Assembly (NCBI RefSeq): GCF_022867805.1
Contig: NZ_JALIFO010000002.1
Span: 186,001 to 250,000 of the forward strand
Source: Cuneatibacter sp. NSJ-177
GTDB taxonomy: Bacteria; Bacillota; Clostridia; Lachnospirales; Lachnospiraceae
Direction of reading: 5' to 3'
DNA length: 64,000 nt
Each line of letters begins with the position of its first letter. Position 1 is the first letter of the stretch. A program made the translations under genes and the position numbers. The notes below the pieces were generated by a model, which saw only the letters and a program-made list of their open reading frames with translations, was not told where the DNA came from and ran no database searches. This document shows positions 8,870 through 15,820 of the stretch, in pieces.

Positions 8870-8977
8870 TTATTTTCGAACAATTCCAACCTGCGCCAGA
8901 TACACATCCGCTTCTCTTTGAGCGCTCTCGCTGATCATACGTACCACTTTATTTTCTTTTTTCTCATTCTTTTTCAT
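8870..8977 (-). CDS. Small peptide gene B (35 residues), paralogue of A and C
   Basis: An unrecognised 35-residue peptide from the ATG at 8977, with a strong AAGGAGG about 8 bases upstream (a GTG directly before could also start). The head is 'MKKNEKKENK', the middle is Arg/Ser/Glu-rich, and the tail is 'EADVYLAQVGIVRK'. The tail matches peptide C ('AAEVYLEQVRYRK'), which argues for descent by tandem duplication. Net positive by composition, no cysteine, no membrane segment. Twenty-one bases separate it from peptide A; both have their own ribosome binding sites. Function unknown. Confidence 0.7.
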   Translation of the reverse strand: MKKNEKKENKVVRMISESAQREADVYLAQVGIVRK

Positions 8978-9012
8978 CACAGATACCTCCTTAATTCTCT
9001 TAAACACAAACT

Positions 9013-9117
9013 CTATTTTCTGTAACGGACCTGCTCCAGATAAACCTCAGCCGCTTTGCTGCCCTCTTCCTGAAGTACTTCCAGGAAACGTTGAAACCCT
9101 TTTTTCTGTTTTCTCAT
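9013..9117 (-). CDS. Small peptide gene C (34 residues), paralogue of A and B
   Basis: An unrecognised 34-residue peptide starting at the ATG at 9117, with GGAGG a few bases upstream inside the end of gene D; the two genes overlap by ATGA, so translation is probably coupled. The sequence opens 'MRKQKKGFQRFLEVLQEEG' and closes 'AAEVYLEQVRYRK', an amphipathic, basic, helix-prone peptide. It shares its C-terminal VYLxQV...RK pattern with peptide B. Function unknown. Confidence 0.7.
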   Translation of the reverse strand: MRKQKKGFQRFLEVLQEEGSKAAEVYLEQVRYRK

Positions 9118-9305
9118 AACAAGACCTCCATTCGATTCATCACAGCGCCTTCCGGAAAGCCGGTATCCACCGGCAGCTGTCCGCCAAGGCGTATCAGCGC
9201 TTTTATTCCCTTCTCCCTTGACATGGCAGTCCCATGGGAATTGTTACAAGATCTCCGGGCCTCCATCTCTACAATCCGGGTGAACATTCCATTTTCTCTT
9301 TTCAT
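9114..9305 (-). CDS. Small protein D (63 residues), first gene of the small-peptide operon
   Basis: A 63-residue protein from the ATG at 9305, with AAGGAGG about 7 bases upstream. The first 20 residues ('MKRENGMFTRIVEMEARRS') resemble the basic heads of peptides A-C, but the rest has an unrelated composition with glycine, proline and a single cysteine. Its stop codon overlaps the start of gene C. It is the promoter-proximal gene of the operon. I do not recognise it; it could be a degenerate or extended paralogue, or a leader whose translation controls gene C. Confidence 0.6.
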   Translation of the reverse strand: MKRENGMFTRIVEMEARRSCNNSHGTAMSREKGIKALIRLGGQLPVDTGFPEGAVMNRMEVLL

Positions 9306-9347
9306 CCTAAGGCCTCCTTTTCTTTTTCTCTTCTCTTTACAGTTAGT

Positions 9348-9376
9348 AGGATACCACCGTTTTACTTATATGTCAA
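9348..9376 (-). promoter_or_regulatory. Sigma-A-type promoter of the small-peptide operon
   Basis: On the minus strand a perfect TTGACA (9376-9371) is followed after 17 bases by TATCCT (9353-9348), about 43 bases before the gene D start. This gives the four tiny genes their own transcript. Confidence 0.8.
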
Positions 9377-9632
9377 CTTTATTTATTCTCTGTTATAATA
9401 TTAAATATATATAATTATCACTTCATATGCTTGTTTTTCTGTCCTAAATATTTATAAAAAATTAGCTGTGATATTTAAGTAATATTTGTTTGTTTTTTGG
9501 CACGCTTTATGCTTTTATAAGCAATTAACCTCCCCGTTTTCTTTATCTTTCGTTTCGTTTTTCTTCATAAACCACAAAAAAAGTTATTTTTTTGTTAGAA
9601 ATTCCTCATCTTTTATCCATAGCATGGTCACA

Positions 9633-9921
9633 ATTTCCAGATATACTAGACTCATCAAAGGAAAAGGAATCCTTCCATTTTCTCACCAGAGGTATCGGCG
9701 GGCCGACATGCTAACCTGGCGTCATGTGTATTCCGCATGATTCTGAATGCTGCCTGAATCGGTACGGTACTTCGAAGGGAAAGGCAAGGGAGGGAATTCC
9801 TCCGGCTTCGCAGGGAACAGACAGACATGTGACCTTGGGGAACTCCCCGAAGGTAACCGTGGTTCAGAGGCAGCGCAGACCGGGTGGAGCTTTCCCAACG
9901 AAAGATTTCTGATTTCCAGAT
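9633..9921. ncRNA. Unassigned structured RNA or small mobile-like element
   Basis: The GC-rich segment can fold into a closed multi-branch shape: GCTGCC/TGAA (9749-9758) pairs with TTCA and GGCAGC (9863-9874, two-base bulge); inside are a 9-bp hairpin (ACCTTGGGG with CCCC and AAGGT, 9832-9854) and a GGAGG/CCTCC hairpin (9789-9803). An 11-base direct repeat (ATTTCCAGATA) brackets it at about 9634-9644 and 9911-9921. I matched it against the riboswitch, 6S, SRP, tmRNA and RNase P consensus features I know and found no fit. The coding strand is undetermined. A bracketing repeat could also indicate insertion of a small element. Confidence 0.35.
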
Positions 9922-10046
9922 AATAAAGAAAAAAGGAGGCTTGCCTATCGAATAGACGTTTGAATCCAAATAACAAAACAAATCTAGAGTTAAAAATATA
10001 CACTTCCTGAATTTCATCTTCAAGAAACTTTTACAATACATGATAC

Positions 10047-10085
10047 GAAAAAGAAGGCTGCCGCATTTTTTTGCGGCAGCCTTTT
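10047..10085 (-). terminator. Intrinsic terminator after the YjiH-type gene
   Basis: A 10-bp stem (GGCTGCCGCA with TGCGGCAGCC, 10056-10081) followed by TTCTTTTT on the minus strand, 73 bases past the stop codon at 10158. It has T-rich flanks on both strands and may work both ways. Confidence 0.85.
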
Positions 10086-10157
10086 CTCCGGGCAGTTCCA
10101 ATGTTCTTATTTTCTATGTTACCAGAGTTCCGGACCTCCTCTCCCGACATCTTCCGT

Positions 10158-11456
10158 CTAATAGAATACCGGATAGAGCAAGGCCGCGCACGGCACCAGC
10201 ACAATCACCCGCACCAGCCAGATTTCCATCTGTTCCTTCAATGAGCTTAAGCCCTTTGAGGCCAAAGTTAACAGCAGAGGAGCAATATAGACCATCTCGC
10301 TGAGGGTGAGACAGAGCATCCGGAGCACCACGCTGGGATCCGCCACCTCGGACAACACCACCGTCGGCATCACCACATCCAGGAAATTCAGTACCAGCAC
10401 CGGAGCCACCTCCGTGCCCTGCGCGACGCCAAAGAGCTGCAAATACAATCCATAAGGGTAGGTCAGGATATTTACAATATCGGTATAAGCCAAAATCAGT
10501 TTCAGCACGGTTCCCCAAGCCAGGATATAAGGAATAAAGGAAATCATGCTCAAAACAATGGTGAGAAAATGGTCTGCCGGATGATACTGCATCCGCAGAG
10601 CCCGCTCCGAAGCCTGGCGCAGGCTGAGCTTCCATTTGCCACCCTTCTCTTCTTTTTCCGGCGCCGGAGGCTCCACCGCATATGTTTCAGGAATTTTCCG
10701 GATCGGATACAGCCTCACCACAATAATGCCAGCCAAAAGACAGGTGGCCAAGATATACACATACAGATGAAACCATTCATTCTCCAATCCGACCACGCTG
10801 CAGATCAGCATGGTGACAAACATGGTGGGAATCGTCAGACAGGTCAAGGCAGCCACGGCTTCCTTCCGGTTATAGACGCCTTTTTGATACTCTTCCCCGG
10901 CCATTACCGTGCTGGCCGCAACGCTGACAAAGCTGCTGGTCATCATATGAATCACCGCGCAGCCCGGCACCTTTAAGAGAGGCTTCATGATCGGGCGCAA
11001 ATACACCTCCAGGAATTCCGAAAGGCCAAAATCGCTGATCAATGGCAGGGTCATTTTGGCTAAAAGCAAAAAGATGAACATATCGCCGCACATATCGATC
11101 AGGGCGCCGCTCTGATCATTCAAAAAGGGCACCGGGAGGAATTGATAGCAGAAGACAACCGCTAAAGCCACCGACAGCGTCACGGCCTGCATCTTTTTTC
11201 GATAAAAAGTACGTTTTAACCGCGGGGTATTCCGGATCAACGGGTGACGGAACAGGCCCATCACCGTAAATGTCAGGGATATCACCAGGAAAGCCATCAG
11301 AATCCAGGGGTAAATGGGAGCCAAAGCATCCTCACAGAGAGTTGCAAAGGCGGAAAAAGCCGGCCGCCCGATCCCCGGCAGGTTGACCGCAAAAAGGACA
11401 ATACCGATTGTGGTACAGAGAAAAAATTTAATGACGCCTTTTCTTTTGATTTCCAT
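10158..11456 (-). CDS. YjiH-type multi-pass membrane protein with nucleoside-recognition (Gate) domains
   Basis: A 432-residue protein with about ten hydrophobic segments. It resembles the YjiH family, whose members carry a Gate (nucleoside recognition) domain; typical traits here are the early 'NLPGIGRPAFSAF' stretch and the paired conserved regions around 'HMMTSSFVSVAAS' and 'YLQLFGVAQGTEVAPVLVL'. Substrates of the family are not established. It follows the CyuA-type desulfidase gene on the same strand, 134 bases downstream, with a terminator-like palindrome between. The pairing suggests transport linked to cysteine or serine catabolism, which is inference. Confidence 0.7.
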   Translation of the reverse strand: MEIKRKGVIKFFLCTTIGIVLFAVNLPGIGRPAFSAFATLCEDALAPIYPWILMAFLVISLTFTVMGLFRHPLIRNTPRLKRTFYRKKMQAVTLSVALAVVFCYQFLPVPFLNDQSGALIDMCGDMFIFLLLAKMTLPLISDFGLSEFLEVYLRPIMKPLLKVPGCAVIHMMTSSFVSVAASTVMAGEEYQKGVYNRKEAVAALTCLTIPTMFVTMLICSVVGLENEWFHLYVYILATCLLAGIIVVRLYPIRKIPETYAVEPPAPEKEEKGGKWKLSLRQASERALRMQYHPADHFLTIVLSMISFIPYILAWGTVLKLILAYTDIVNILTYPYGLYLQLFGVAQGTEVAPVLVLNFLDVVMPTVVLSEVADPSVVLRMLCLTLSEMVYIAPLLLTLASKGLSSLKEQMEIWLVRVIVLVPCAALLYPVFY

Positions 11457-11515
11457 GTTGAACCTCTCCTAACCCCTTTCCATATGGCAAATTTCCAACA
11501 TACATAACGGGAAAA

Positions 11516-11535
11516 CAGACCGCCGCGGCGGTCTG
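11516..11535 (-). terminator. Perfect 20-base palindrome between the CyuA-type and YjiH-type genes
   Basis: CAGACCGCCGCGGCGGTCTG is a perfect palindrome followed on the minus strand by TTTTCCCG. It can act as a partial terminator that lowers expression of the downstream membrane protein. Confidence 0.6.
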
Positions 11536-11590
11536 CTCCTTTGCGCTTTGTTATTGTATCACTGGAAAGCGGAGATGGCAAGAGAAAATC

Positions 11591-12880
11591 TTAATCTGCG
11601 TTTTCTCCCAGCATAATTTTTAAGATTTCCCGGTCCGTGCCGCTCATCCCGACCTTTCCCAGGCGTCCCACATTTTCCAACGTCTGCTCCACTCCTTTTG
11701 AGAGGATCCCATCGCCCCCGTAAAATTGCTGTCCCGCCTGATACATCCGGTAACCCAGGATCCCGGCATCCACAGCCGCGGCAATTTTACCGGCGCAGGA
11801 CGCCTTCGCCCCGTCGCAGACAATCCCGGAGACAATGGCCAAAGCGTTCACTACCGTGTGGATCACATCCTGATAGGACCCGCCGTCCAGATAGGCAATG
11901 CCCGCCCCCGCAGCCGCCCCTGCGCTGACTGCGCCGCAGTATGCGGAAAGCCTCCCGATCCGCCGCTTCTGATGGATCGTGATCAGATTGGATAAAACCA
12001 GCGCCCGCAGCATTTTTTCCCGGTCTACGCCAAGCTCTTTCGCATAAAGAATCACCGGCACAGACGTGGTAATCCCCTGGTTGCCGCTGCCGGAATTGAT
12101 CACCACCGGCAGGCTGCAGCCTCCCATCCGCGCATCGGAAGCGGCGGCCGCAGCCGCCTTTGCCCGAAACATAACATCCAGGGATCCGTAGGTCTCATTC
12201 AGCACCCGGCCGACGTTCGCCCCGTAATCGCCCTGCATCCCTTCCTGGGAAATCGCCATATTATAGGAAATCTGGCGGTCCAGAACCTCCTCCACATCGG
12301 AAAGCTCCACGCACTCGGCAAAATCAAAAATATCCTTCATATTCAACAGGCTCCGGTCTGCCATCCCGTTTTCCGCTTCCCCTTCTACGGGCAAATCCAA
12401 TAATTTCTGTCCATCCCGCTCCAGATAGACCAGATTGGTGTGGTAATTCGCCAGGCGGAGCCGGACCATATGCTCTTCCTTCCATAGGGTGATCCAAATA
12501 TCAAATACAAGGCCGCTGTTAAGGCTCTTCACCTGGACGGGCACGCGTTTCAAAAAGGCAGCGGTCTCCTCCTGCTGAGGCTGCGTCACTTCCGCAATCA
12601 CCTCCAAAAGCCGGTCCGCCTGCCCGGCCACGATTCCCACCGCGGCCGCGGCCTCAATCCCTTTCATGCCACCAGTGTTCGGCACGATCACGCTCTTTAC
12701 ATTTTTAATGATGTTTCCGCTGGCTTCCACCAGCACCCGGTCCGGAAGACCGTCCAGGGTCTCCCTCGCCTTTGCCGCCCCGTACGCAATGGCAATCGGT
12801 TCCGTACATCCCATTGCAGGAATCAGCTCTTCCTCTAAAATCTGTATATACACACGATACGTTTCACTATCACGGTTCAT
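11591..12880 (-). CDS. cyuA: L-cysteine desulfidase / L-serine dehydratase alpha-like protein (UPF0597, CyuA/YhaM type)
   Basis: A 429-residue protein with the family signature 'PAMGCTEPIAIAYGAAKAR' near residue 17, where the cysteine is thought to bind a [4Fe-4S] cluster, plus further conserved cysteines and the glycine-rich 'VINSGSGNQGITTSVPVI'. Members degrade L-cysteine to pyruvate, ammonia and sulfide, or are annotated as serine dehydratase alpha-like. The length fits the single-subunit family. It starts at 12880 with AGGAGG about 8 bases upstream. The operon has a palindromic operator inside its promoter at 13001-13019. Confidence 0.85.
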   Translation of the reverse strand: MNRDSETYRVYIQILEEELIPAMGCTEPIAIAYGAAKARETLDGLPDRVLVEASGNIIKNVKSVIVPNTGGMKGIEAAAAVGIVAGQADRLLEVIAEVTQPQQEETAAFLKRVPVQVKSLNSGLVFDIWITLWKEEHMVRLRLANYHTNLVYLERDGQKLLDLPVEGEAENGMADRSLLNMKDIFDFAECVELSDVEEVLDRQISYNMAISQEGMQGDYGANVGRVLNETYGSLDVMFRAKAAAAAASDARMGGCSLPVVINSGSGNQGITTSVPVILYAKELGVDREKMLRALVLSNLITIHQKRRIGRLSAYCGAVSAGAAAGAGIAYLDGGSYQDVIHTVVNALAIVSGIVCDGAKASCAGKIAAAVDAGILGYRMYQAGQQFYGGDGILSKGVEQTLENVGRLGKVGMSGTDREILKIMLGENAD

Positions 12881-12895
12881 CTTCCGTTCCTCCTT

Positions 12896-13003
12896 AGCTA
12901 TTTTTTATTGCGCTCCTTCGTCGCTCCATAAAAAGGGCGGGAAGTCCGAACTCCGCTACGCTCCGTTTGGACAAAAATATCTGCTTCGCAGCTATTTTTT
13001 ATT
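12896..13003. repeat. 14-base direct repeat bracketing part of the cyuA leader
   Basis: AGCTATTTTTTATT occurs at 12896-12909 and 12990-13003. The DNA between has a short inverted repeat (GTCC...GGAC) and GC-rich words (cgctccttcg, cgctacgctcc). The repeat might be the footprint of a small insertion or may provide alternative leader folds. Confidence 0.45.
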
Positions 13004-13019
13004 ATAACCGATATCGGTT
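13001..13019 (-). promoter_or_regulatory. Promoter -10 with abutting 14-base palindromic operator for the cyuA operon
   Basis: AACCGATATCGGTT (13006-13019) is a perfect palindrome. On the minus strand it directly precedes and overlaps by one base a perfect TATAAT (13006-13001), placing it between -35 and -10. This is the geometry of a repressor operator. The regulator is unknown. Confidence 0.7.
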
Positions 13020-13313
13020 GTTTTTGGAATCCACATTTCGGACCGGCGGAAATTCCCTTGCAGTTTTCGCCGGCCGGGGCTATACTGAAATTGTCCCGCC
13101 GGTTCCGGGAGGAGTGCAGCGAAAGCTGTATTGCCGGTGTCTAGGCTCAACTTCGATTATCCCTTAGAAACACGCGGCTGCCGGCAGGGCTTTCCTTGAT
13201 TGGCCAGAGATTTCCTTTATGAAACAAACGGTAAGTCCTTGAATGAGATAAATCAAACCAGGCAATGCTATCTTTAACTAAAATCCTTTTCTTTTCAGGA
13301 AGGAGCATTTGCC
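13020..13313. other. Intergenic region upstream of ferritin
   Basis: No gene seen. It contains several GC-rich inverted words (GCCGGC, CCGGCGG, CGGCTGCCGGCAG) that could form a leader structure, but no known riboswitch is recognised. The ferritin ribosome binding site (GGAAGGAG) lies just before 13314. Confidence 0.35.
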
Positions 13314-13826
13314 ATGCTGGATCAAAAAATCATTTATTTGCTAAACGATCAGGTCAACAAAGAATTTTTTTCCGCTTACCTGTATCTGGACTTCTCCAAT
13401 TATTATGAAGACAAAAGCCTGAAAGGCTTTGCCAACTGGTACCGGGTTCAGGCCCAGGAAGAACGCGACCACGCCCTCCTGTTCTATCAATATCTGCTGA
13501 ACAATAACGTCCGGGTTCAGCTGAAAGCGATTGCGGAACCCGATGTGAAACTGGATTCGCTGAAAGCTCCTTTAAAAGCAGCTTTGGCTCATGAGGAGTA
13601 CGTGACAAGCCTGATCCATACCATTTATGCCGCCGCTCAGGAACAGAAAGATTTCCGAACCATGCAGTTCCTGGACTGGTTCGTGAAGGAGCAGGGCGAG
13701 GAGGAAACCACGGCGCAAGACCTGATCACCCGGATGGATCTCTTCGGCTCCGATCCGAAAGGCCTCTATCTTCTCGACAGCGAACTGGCCGCAAGAACCT
13801 ATGCGGCTCCCACATTAACCTTATAA
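13314..13826 (+). CDS. ftnA: Ferritin
   Basis: A 170-residue non-haem ferritin, the normal bacterial length. It shows the ferroxidase-centre pattern: an early Glu in 'NKEFFSAYLYLDFSNYYED', 'QAQEERDHALLFYQYLLNN' with the EExxH motif, and 'EQGEEETTAQDLI' later. Ferritin oxidises Fe(II) and stores iron as a 24-subunit shell in the cytoplasm. The start at 13314 follows GGAAGGAGC. It is flanked by a terminator-like GCCGGC hairpin at about 13855-13910 and stands alone as a single-gene transcript. Confidence 0.95.
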   Translation: MLDQKIIYLLNDQVNKEFFSAYLYLDFSNYYEDKSLKGFANWYRVQAQEERDHALLFYQYLLNNNVRVQLKAIAEPDVKLDSLKAPLKAALAHEEYVTSLIHTIYAAAQEQKDFRTMQFLDWFVKEQGEEETTAQDLITRMDLFGSDPKGLYLLDSELAARTYAAPTLTL

Positions 13827-13855
13827 TTGTTCCGTAAATCTTCCTGCGCATAAAA

Positions 13856-13915
13856 ACCGGCAGATCATTCTGTTTCTTTTTCCATAGAACGCAGAAATCA
13901 TCCGCCGGCTTTTCT
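13856..13915 (+). terminator. Terminator after ferritin
   Basis: ACCGGC pairs with GCCGGC over a long loop, followed by TTTTCTCTC on the plus strand. The stem is short relative to its loop, so the call is moderate. Confidence 0.45.
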
Positions 13916-13977
13916 CTCTCCCTGTCATTCTTGAATTGATTTATAATTAGTCAAATTCTTCCTTTTTCTCACTTTAA

Positions 13978-13996
13978 TTTGTCGAATCCTGTCGAA
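13978..13996 (+). promoter_or_regulatory. Tandem Spo0A boxes upstream of the Spo0A-domain gene
   Basis: Two perfect TGTCGAA heptamers (the 0A-box core) occur at 13980-13986 and 13990-13996, spaced exactly 10 bases start to start, so they face the same side of the helix. A near match (AGTCAAA) lies upstream at about 13949. Spo0A-type dimers bind tandem boxes with this spacing. The nearest gene downstream starts at 14063. Confidence 0.75.
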
Positions 13997-14062
13997 ATCC
14001 TTTTGTTTCGTTACGTTTTGAGCGACAATGGAACTACAGACGATACACAAGGAGACATTCCC

Positions 14063-14413
14063 ATGTACACTAAATTAGTTAAGTCCGTCATTCTCCGCAT
14101 TGCCGGCCGTCCCACCGCAATCGGTTACCGGCAGTTGACCAAAGCTGTCACCCTGGTCTATCAAAGCGGGGGAACCGACCGCAATCTGACTACCGTCATT
14201 TACCCGCAAATAGCCGAAGAAATGGGCAGCACCCCTCAGACCGTAGCCCGCAATATCGCCCGCGCCGTGGAAGACTGCTGGGAGCACGGGGACCGAAAAA
14301 ATTTGGAAGGAATCGCCAGACGGCGTCTGAACGAAAAACCTTCTCCTGGAGAGCTGATCTACTATATCTACCAATATTGCGCCGACATGCTGGACGGCAG
14401 AATAAAACAATAA
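14063..14413 (+). CDS. Stand-alone Spo0A C-terminal DNA-binding domain protein
   Basis: A 116-residue protein that consists only of the Spo0A effector domain: the pattern 'IGYRQLTKAVTLVYQSGG' followed by 'TTVIYPQIAEEMGSTPQTVA', 'RNIARAVEDCWEHGD' and 'KPSPGELIYYIYQYC' matches the helices of the Spo0A C-terminus, including the recognition helix region. There is no receiver domain, so it cannot be controlled by phosphorylation in the usual way. I chose the ATG at 14063, preceded by AAGGAG at 7-8 bases; the frame is open further upstream but across the 0A boxes. It may compete with or modulate Spo0A, and the boxes suggest feedback control. Confidence 0.85.
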   Translation: MYTKLVKSVILRIAGRPTAIGYRQLTKAVTLVYQSGGTDRNLTTVIYPQIAEEMGSTPQTVARNIARAVEDCWEHGDRKNLEGIARRRLNEKPSPGELIYYIYQYCADMLDGRIKQ

Positions 14414-14439
14414 GCTTCTCCTACCTGCTTTTACAAAAG

Positions 14440-14466
14440 AAAGCGGCGTTTGCAGGAACGCCGCTC
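14440..14466. terminator. Hairpin after the Spo0A-domain gene
   Basis: AGCGGCGTT pairs with AACGCCGCT (loop TGCAGG) 27 bases after the stop at 14413. The T-rich tail is on the minus-strand side, so it may stop transcription arriving from the tRNA side, or work both ways. Confidence 0.5.
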
Positions 14467-14541
14467 CATAATTTCATAGGCGATGCCTAAAAAATCTCCT
14501 GCGGAATCATAAAAATAGCGGTGAAGCAGAGATGTTTGCCC

Positions 14542-14573
14542 AAGCGCAGCGGAATCCAGAGTCCGCTGTTTTT
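14542..14573 (+). terminator. Plus-strand terminator-like hairpin
   Basis: CAGCGGA pairs with TCCGCTG across an 8-base loop and is followed by TTTTTAC on the plus strand. Confidence 0.55.
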
Positions 14574-14650
14574 ACGGGCCGGCGCAGGAGTGCAATAAAA
14601 AAGCCCGCAAAAATCAGCAGGCCTTTTAACGTATGAGTATAAAATGCACA

Positions 14651-14682
14651 AAATCCGAACTCCTTTCAGAGTCCGGATTTTC
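14651..14682 (-). terminator. Terminator after tRNA-Ala
   Basis: AAATCCG pairs with CGGATTT with additional internal pairing, followed on the minus strand by a TTTTG stretch, just past the tRNA 3' end at 14690. Confidence 0.65.
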
Positions 14683-14689
14683 ATTTTCC

Positions 14690-14762
14690 TGGAGCATAGG
14701 GGATTCGAACCCCTGGCCTCTTGACTGCCAGTCAAGCGCGATCCCAACTTCGCCAATGCCCC
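14690..14762 (-). tRNA. tRNA-Ala (anticodon GGC)
   Basis: 73 bases fold as a cloverleaf: acceptor GGGGCAT with ATGCTCC, anticodon arm CTTGA/TCAAG with loop CTGGCAG giving anticodon GGC, and T-arm CAGGG-GTTCGAAT-CCCCT. The acceptor has a G3-U70 pair, the alanine identity element, which confirms alanine. The 3' CCA is not encoded. Confidence 0.95.
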
Positions 14763-14946
14763 GTGTCAAATCAAGCTTTTATAGTATAACACATATTTTG
14801 AAAATTTCAAGCATTTTTTTCAAAAATTTCCGGTTCCTAAAATTCCCCCTTCTCTCTTTTCCCGGTAGATTTTTTTCCGATTATCAGTTATACTATTCGG
14901 AGAAAATTTGCGGCCGTCACGGCCGCTGGAATGAGGAATCAATGCG

Positions 14947-15810
14947 ATGTGGATTGCCGATCAATGGAACGATTATGAAATATTAGATACCAGCCGCGGG
15001 GAAAAGTTGGAGCGCTGGGGAAACTATGTGCTGGTGCGCCCGGACCCCCAGGTGCTCTGGGACACGGAGCGCAGGCTCCCCGGCTGGCGGAAACCAAACG
15101 CTCATTATCACCGCAGTTCCCATGGCGGGGGGCAGTGGGAATTCTTTCAACTGCCGGAACAGTGGAGCATTCATTACAAAGAATTGACTTTCCAGCTGAA
15201 GCCTTTCAGCTTTAAGCACACCGGGCTTTTTCCGGAACAGGCTGCCAACTGGGACTGGTTCTCCGAAAAGATCCGCAAGGCAAAAAGGCCGGTTAAGGTT
15301 TTGAATCTGTTCGCCTACACCGGAGGGGCCACTCTGGCCGCTGCTTCGGCCGGAGCTGCTGTCACCCACGTGGACGCCTCAAAAGGAATGGTCGGCTGGG
15401 CCAGGGAAAACGCCAAATCCAGCGGCCTGGAAAGCGCCCCGATCCGGTGGATCGTGGACGACTGCATAAAATTTGTGGAACGGGAAATCCGTCGCGGCAA
15501 CCACTACGACGGAATTATCATGGACCCGCCTTCCTACGGAAGGGGACCGAAAGGAGAGATCTGGAAAATCGAGGAGGCGATTCATTCTCTGGTCCAGTCC
15601 TGTGCCAAACTGCTCTCCGAGGAACCTCTTTTTTTCCTGATCAACTCCTACACCACCGGCTTGGCCCCCGCCGTTCTCTCCTATCTGCTGGGGATCGAAG
15701 TGGACCGCCGGTTTTCAGGAAAAATAACCGCCGATGAAATCGGGCTGCCGGTCACGTCCACTAAATTGATCCTGCCCTGCGGCGCCTCCGGGCGCTGGGA
15801 ATCGAAATAG
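14947..15810 (+). CDS. Class I SAM-dependent methyltransferase, RlmI/RlmK-like
   Basis: A 287-residue protein with a Rossmann SAM-binding motif ('VLNLFAYTGGATLAAASAGA' near residue 119, then 'VTHVDASKGMVGWARENA'), an acidic post-motif and the catalytic-type 'MDPPSYGRGPKG' (DPPxxG). This pattern belongs to 23S rRNA cytosine/guanine methyltransferases of the RlmI/RlmK group, here without the N-terminal PUA or THUMP RNA-binding domain. The start at 14947 has GAGGAA about 10 bases upstream. It converges on the oxidoreductase gene, leaving only 10 bases between stops. The target RNA or protein is not known. Confidence 0.8.
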   Translation: MWIADQWNDYEILDTSRGEKLERWGNYVLVRPDPQVLWDTERRLPGWRKPNAHYHRSSHGGGQWEFFQLPEQWSIHYKELTFQLKPFSFKHTGLFPEQAANWDWFSEKIRKAKRPVKVLNLFAYTGGATLAAASAGAAVTHVDASKGMVGWARENAKSSGLESAPIRWIVDDCIKFVEREIRRGNHYDGIIMDPPSYGRGPKGEIWKIEEAIHSLVQSCAKLLSEEPLFFLINSYTTGLAPAVLSYLLGIEVDRRFSGKITADEIGLPVTSTKLILPCGASGRWESK

Positions 15811-15820
15811 TTTGTTTTCC

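Larger units (their letters stand above)
9306..10046. other. Gene-free region containing a structured element
   Basis: Apart from the small-peptide promoter and AT-rich spacer (9380-9630), this region has the structured element at 9633-9921 and an AT-rich flank. Open frames here are short and lack plausible starts. On the minus strand a possible promoter (TTGAAG, 17 bases, TATATT) lies at about 9997-10025. Confidence 0.45.

Noticed and set aside
9722-10003. 93-codon minus-strand frame over the structured element
   Set aside because: It lies across clear RNA-type inverted repeats, lacks an SD and has no recognisable protein pattern.
14487-14756. An 89-codon minus-strand frame overlapping the tRNA
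   Set aside because: It runs through tRNA-Ala and its terminator and has no SD.
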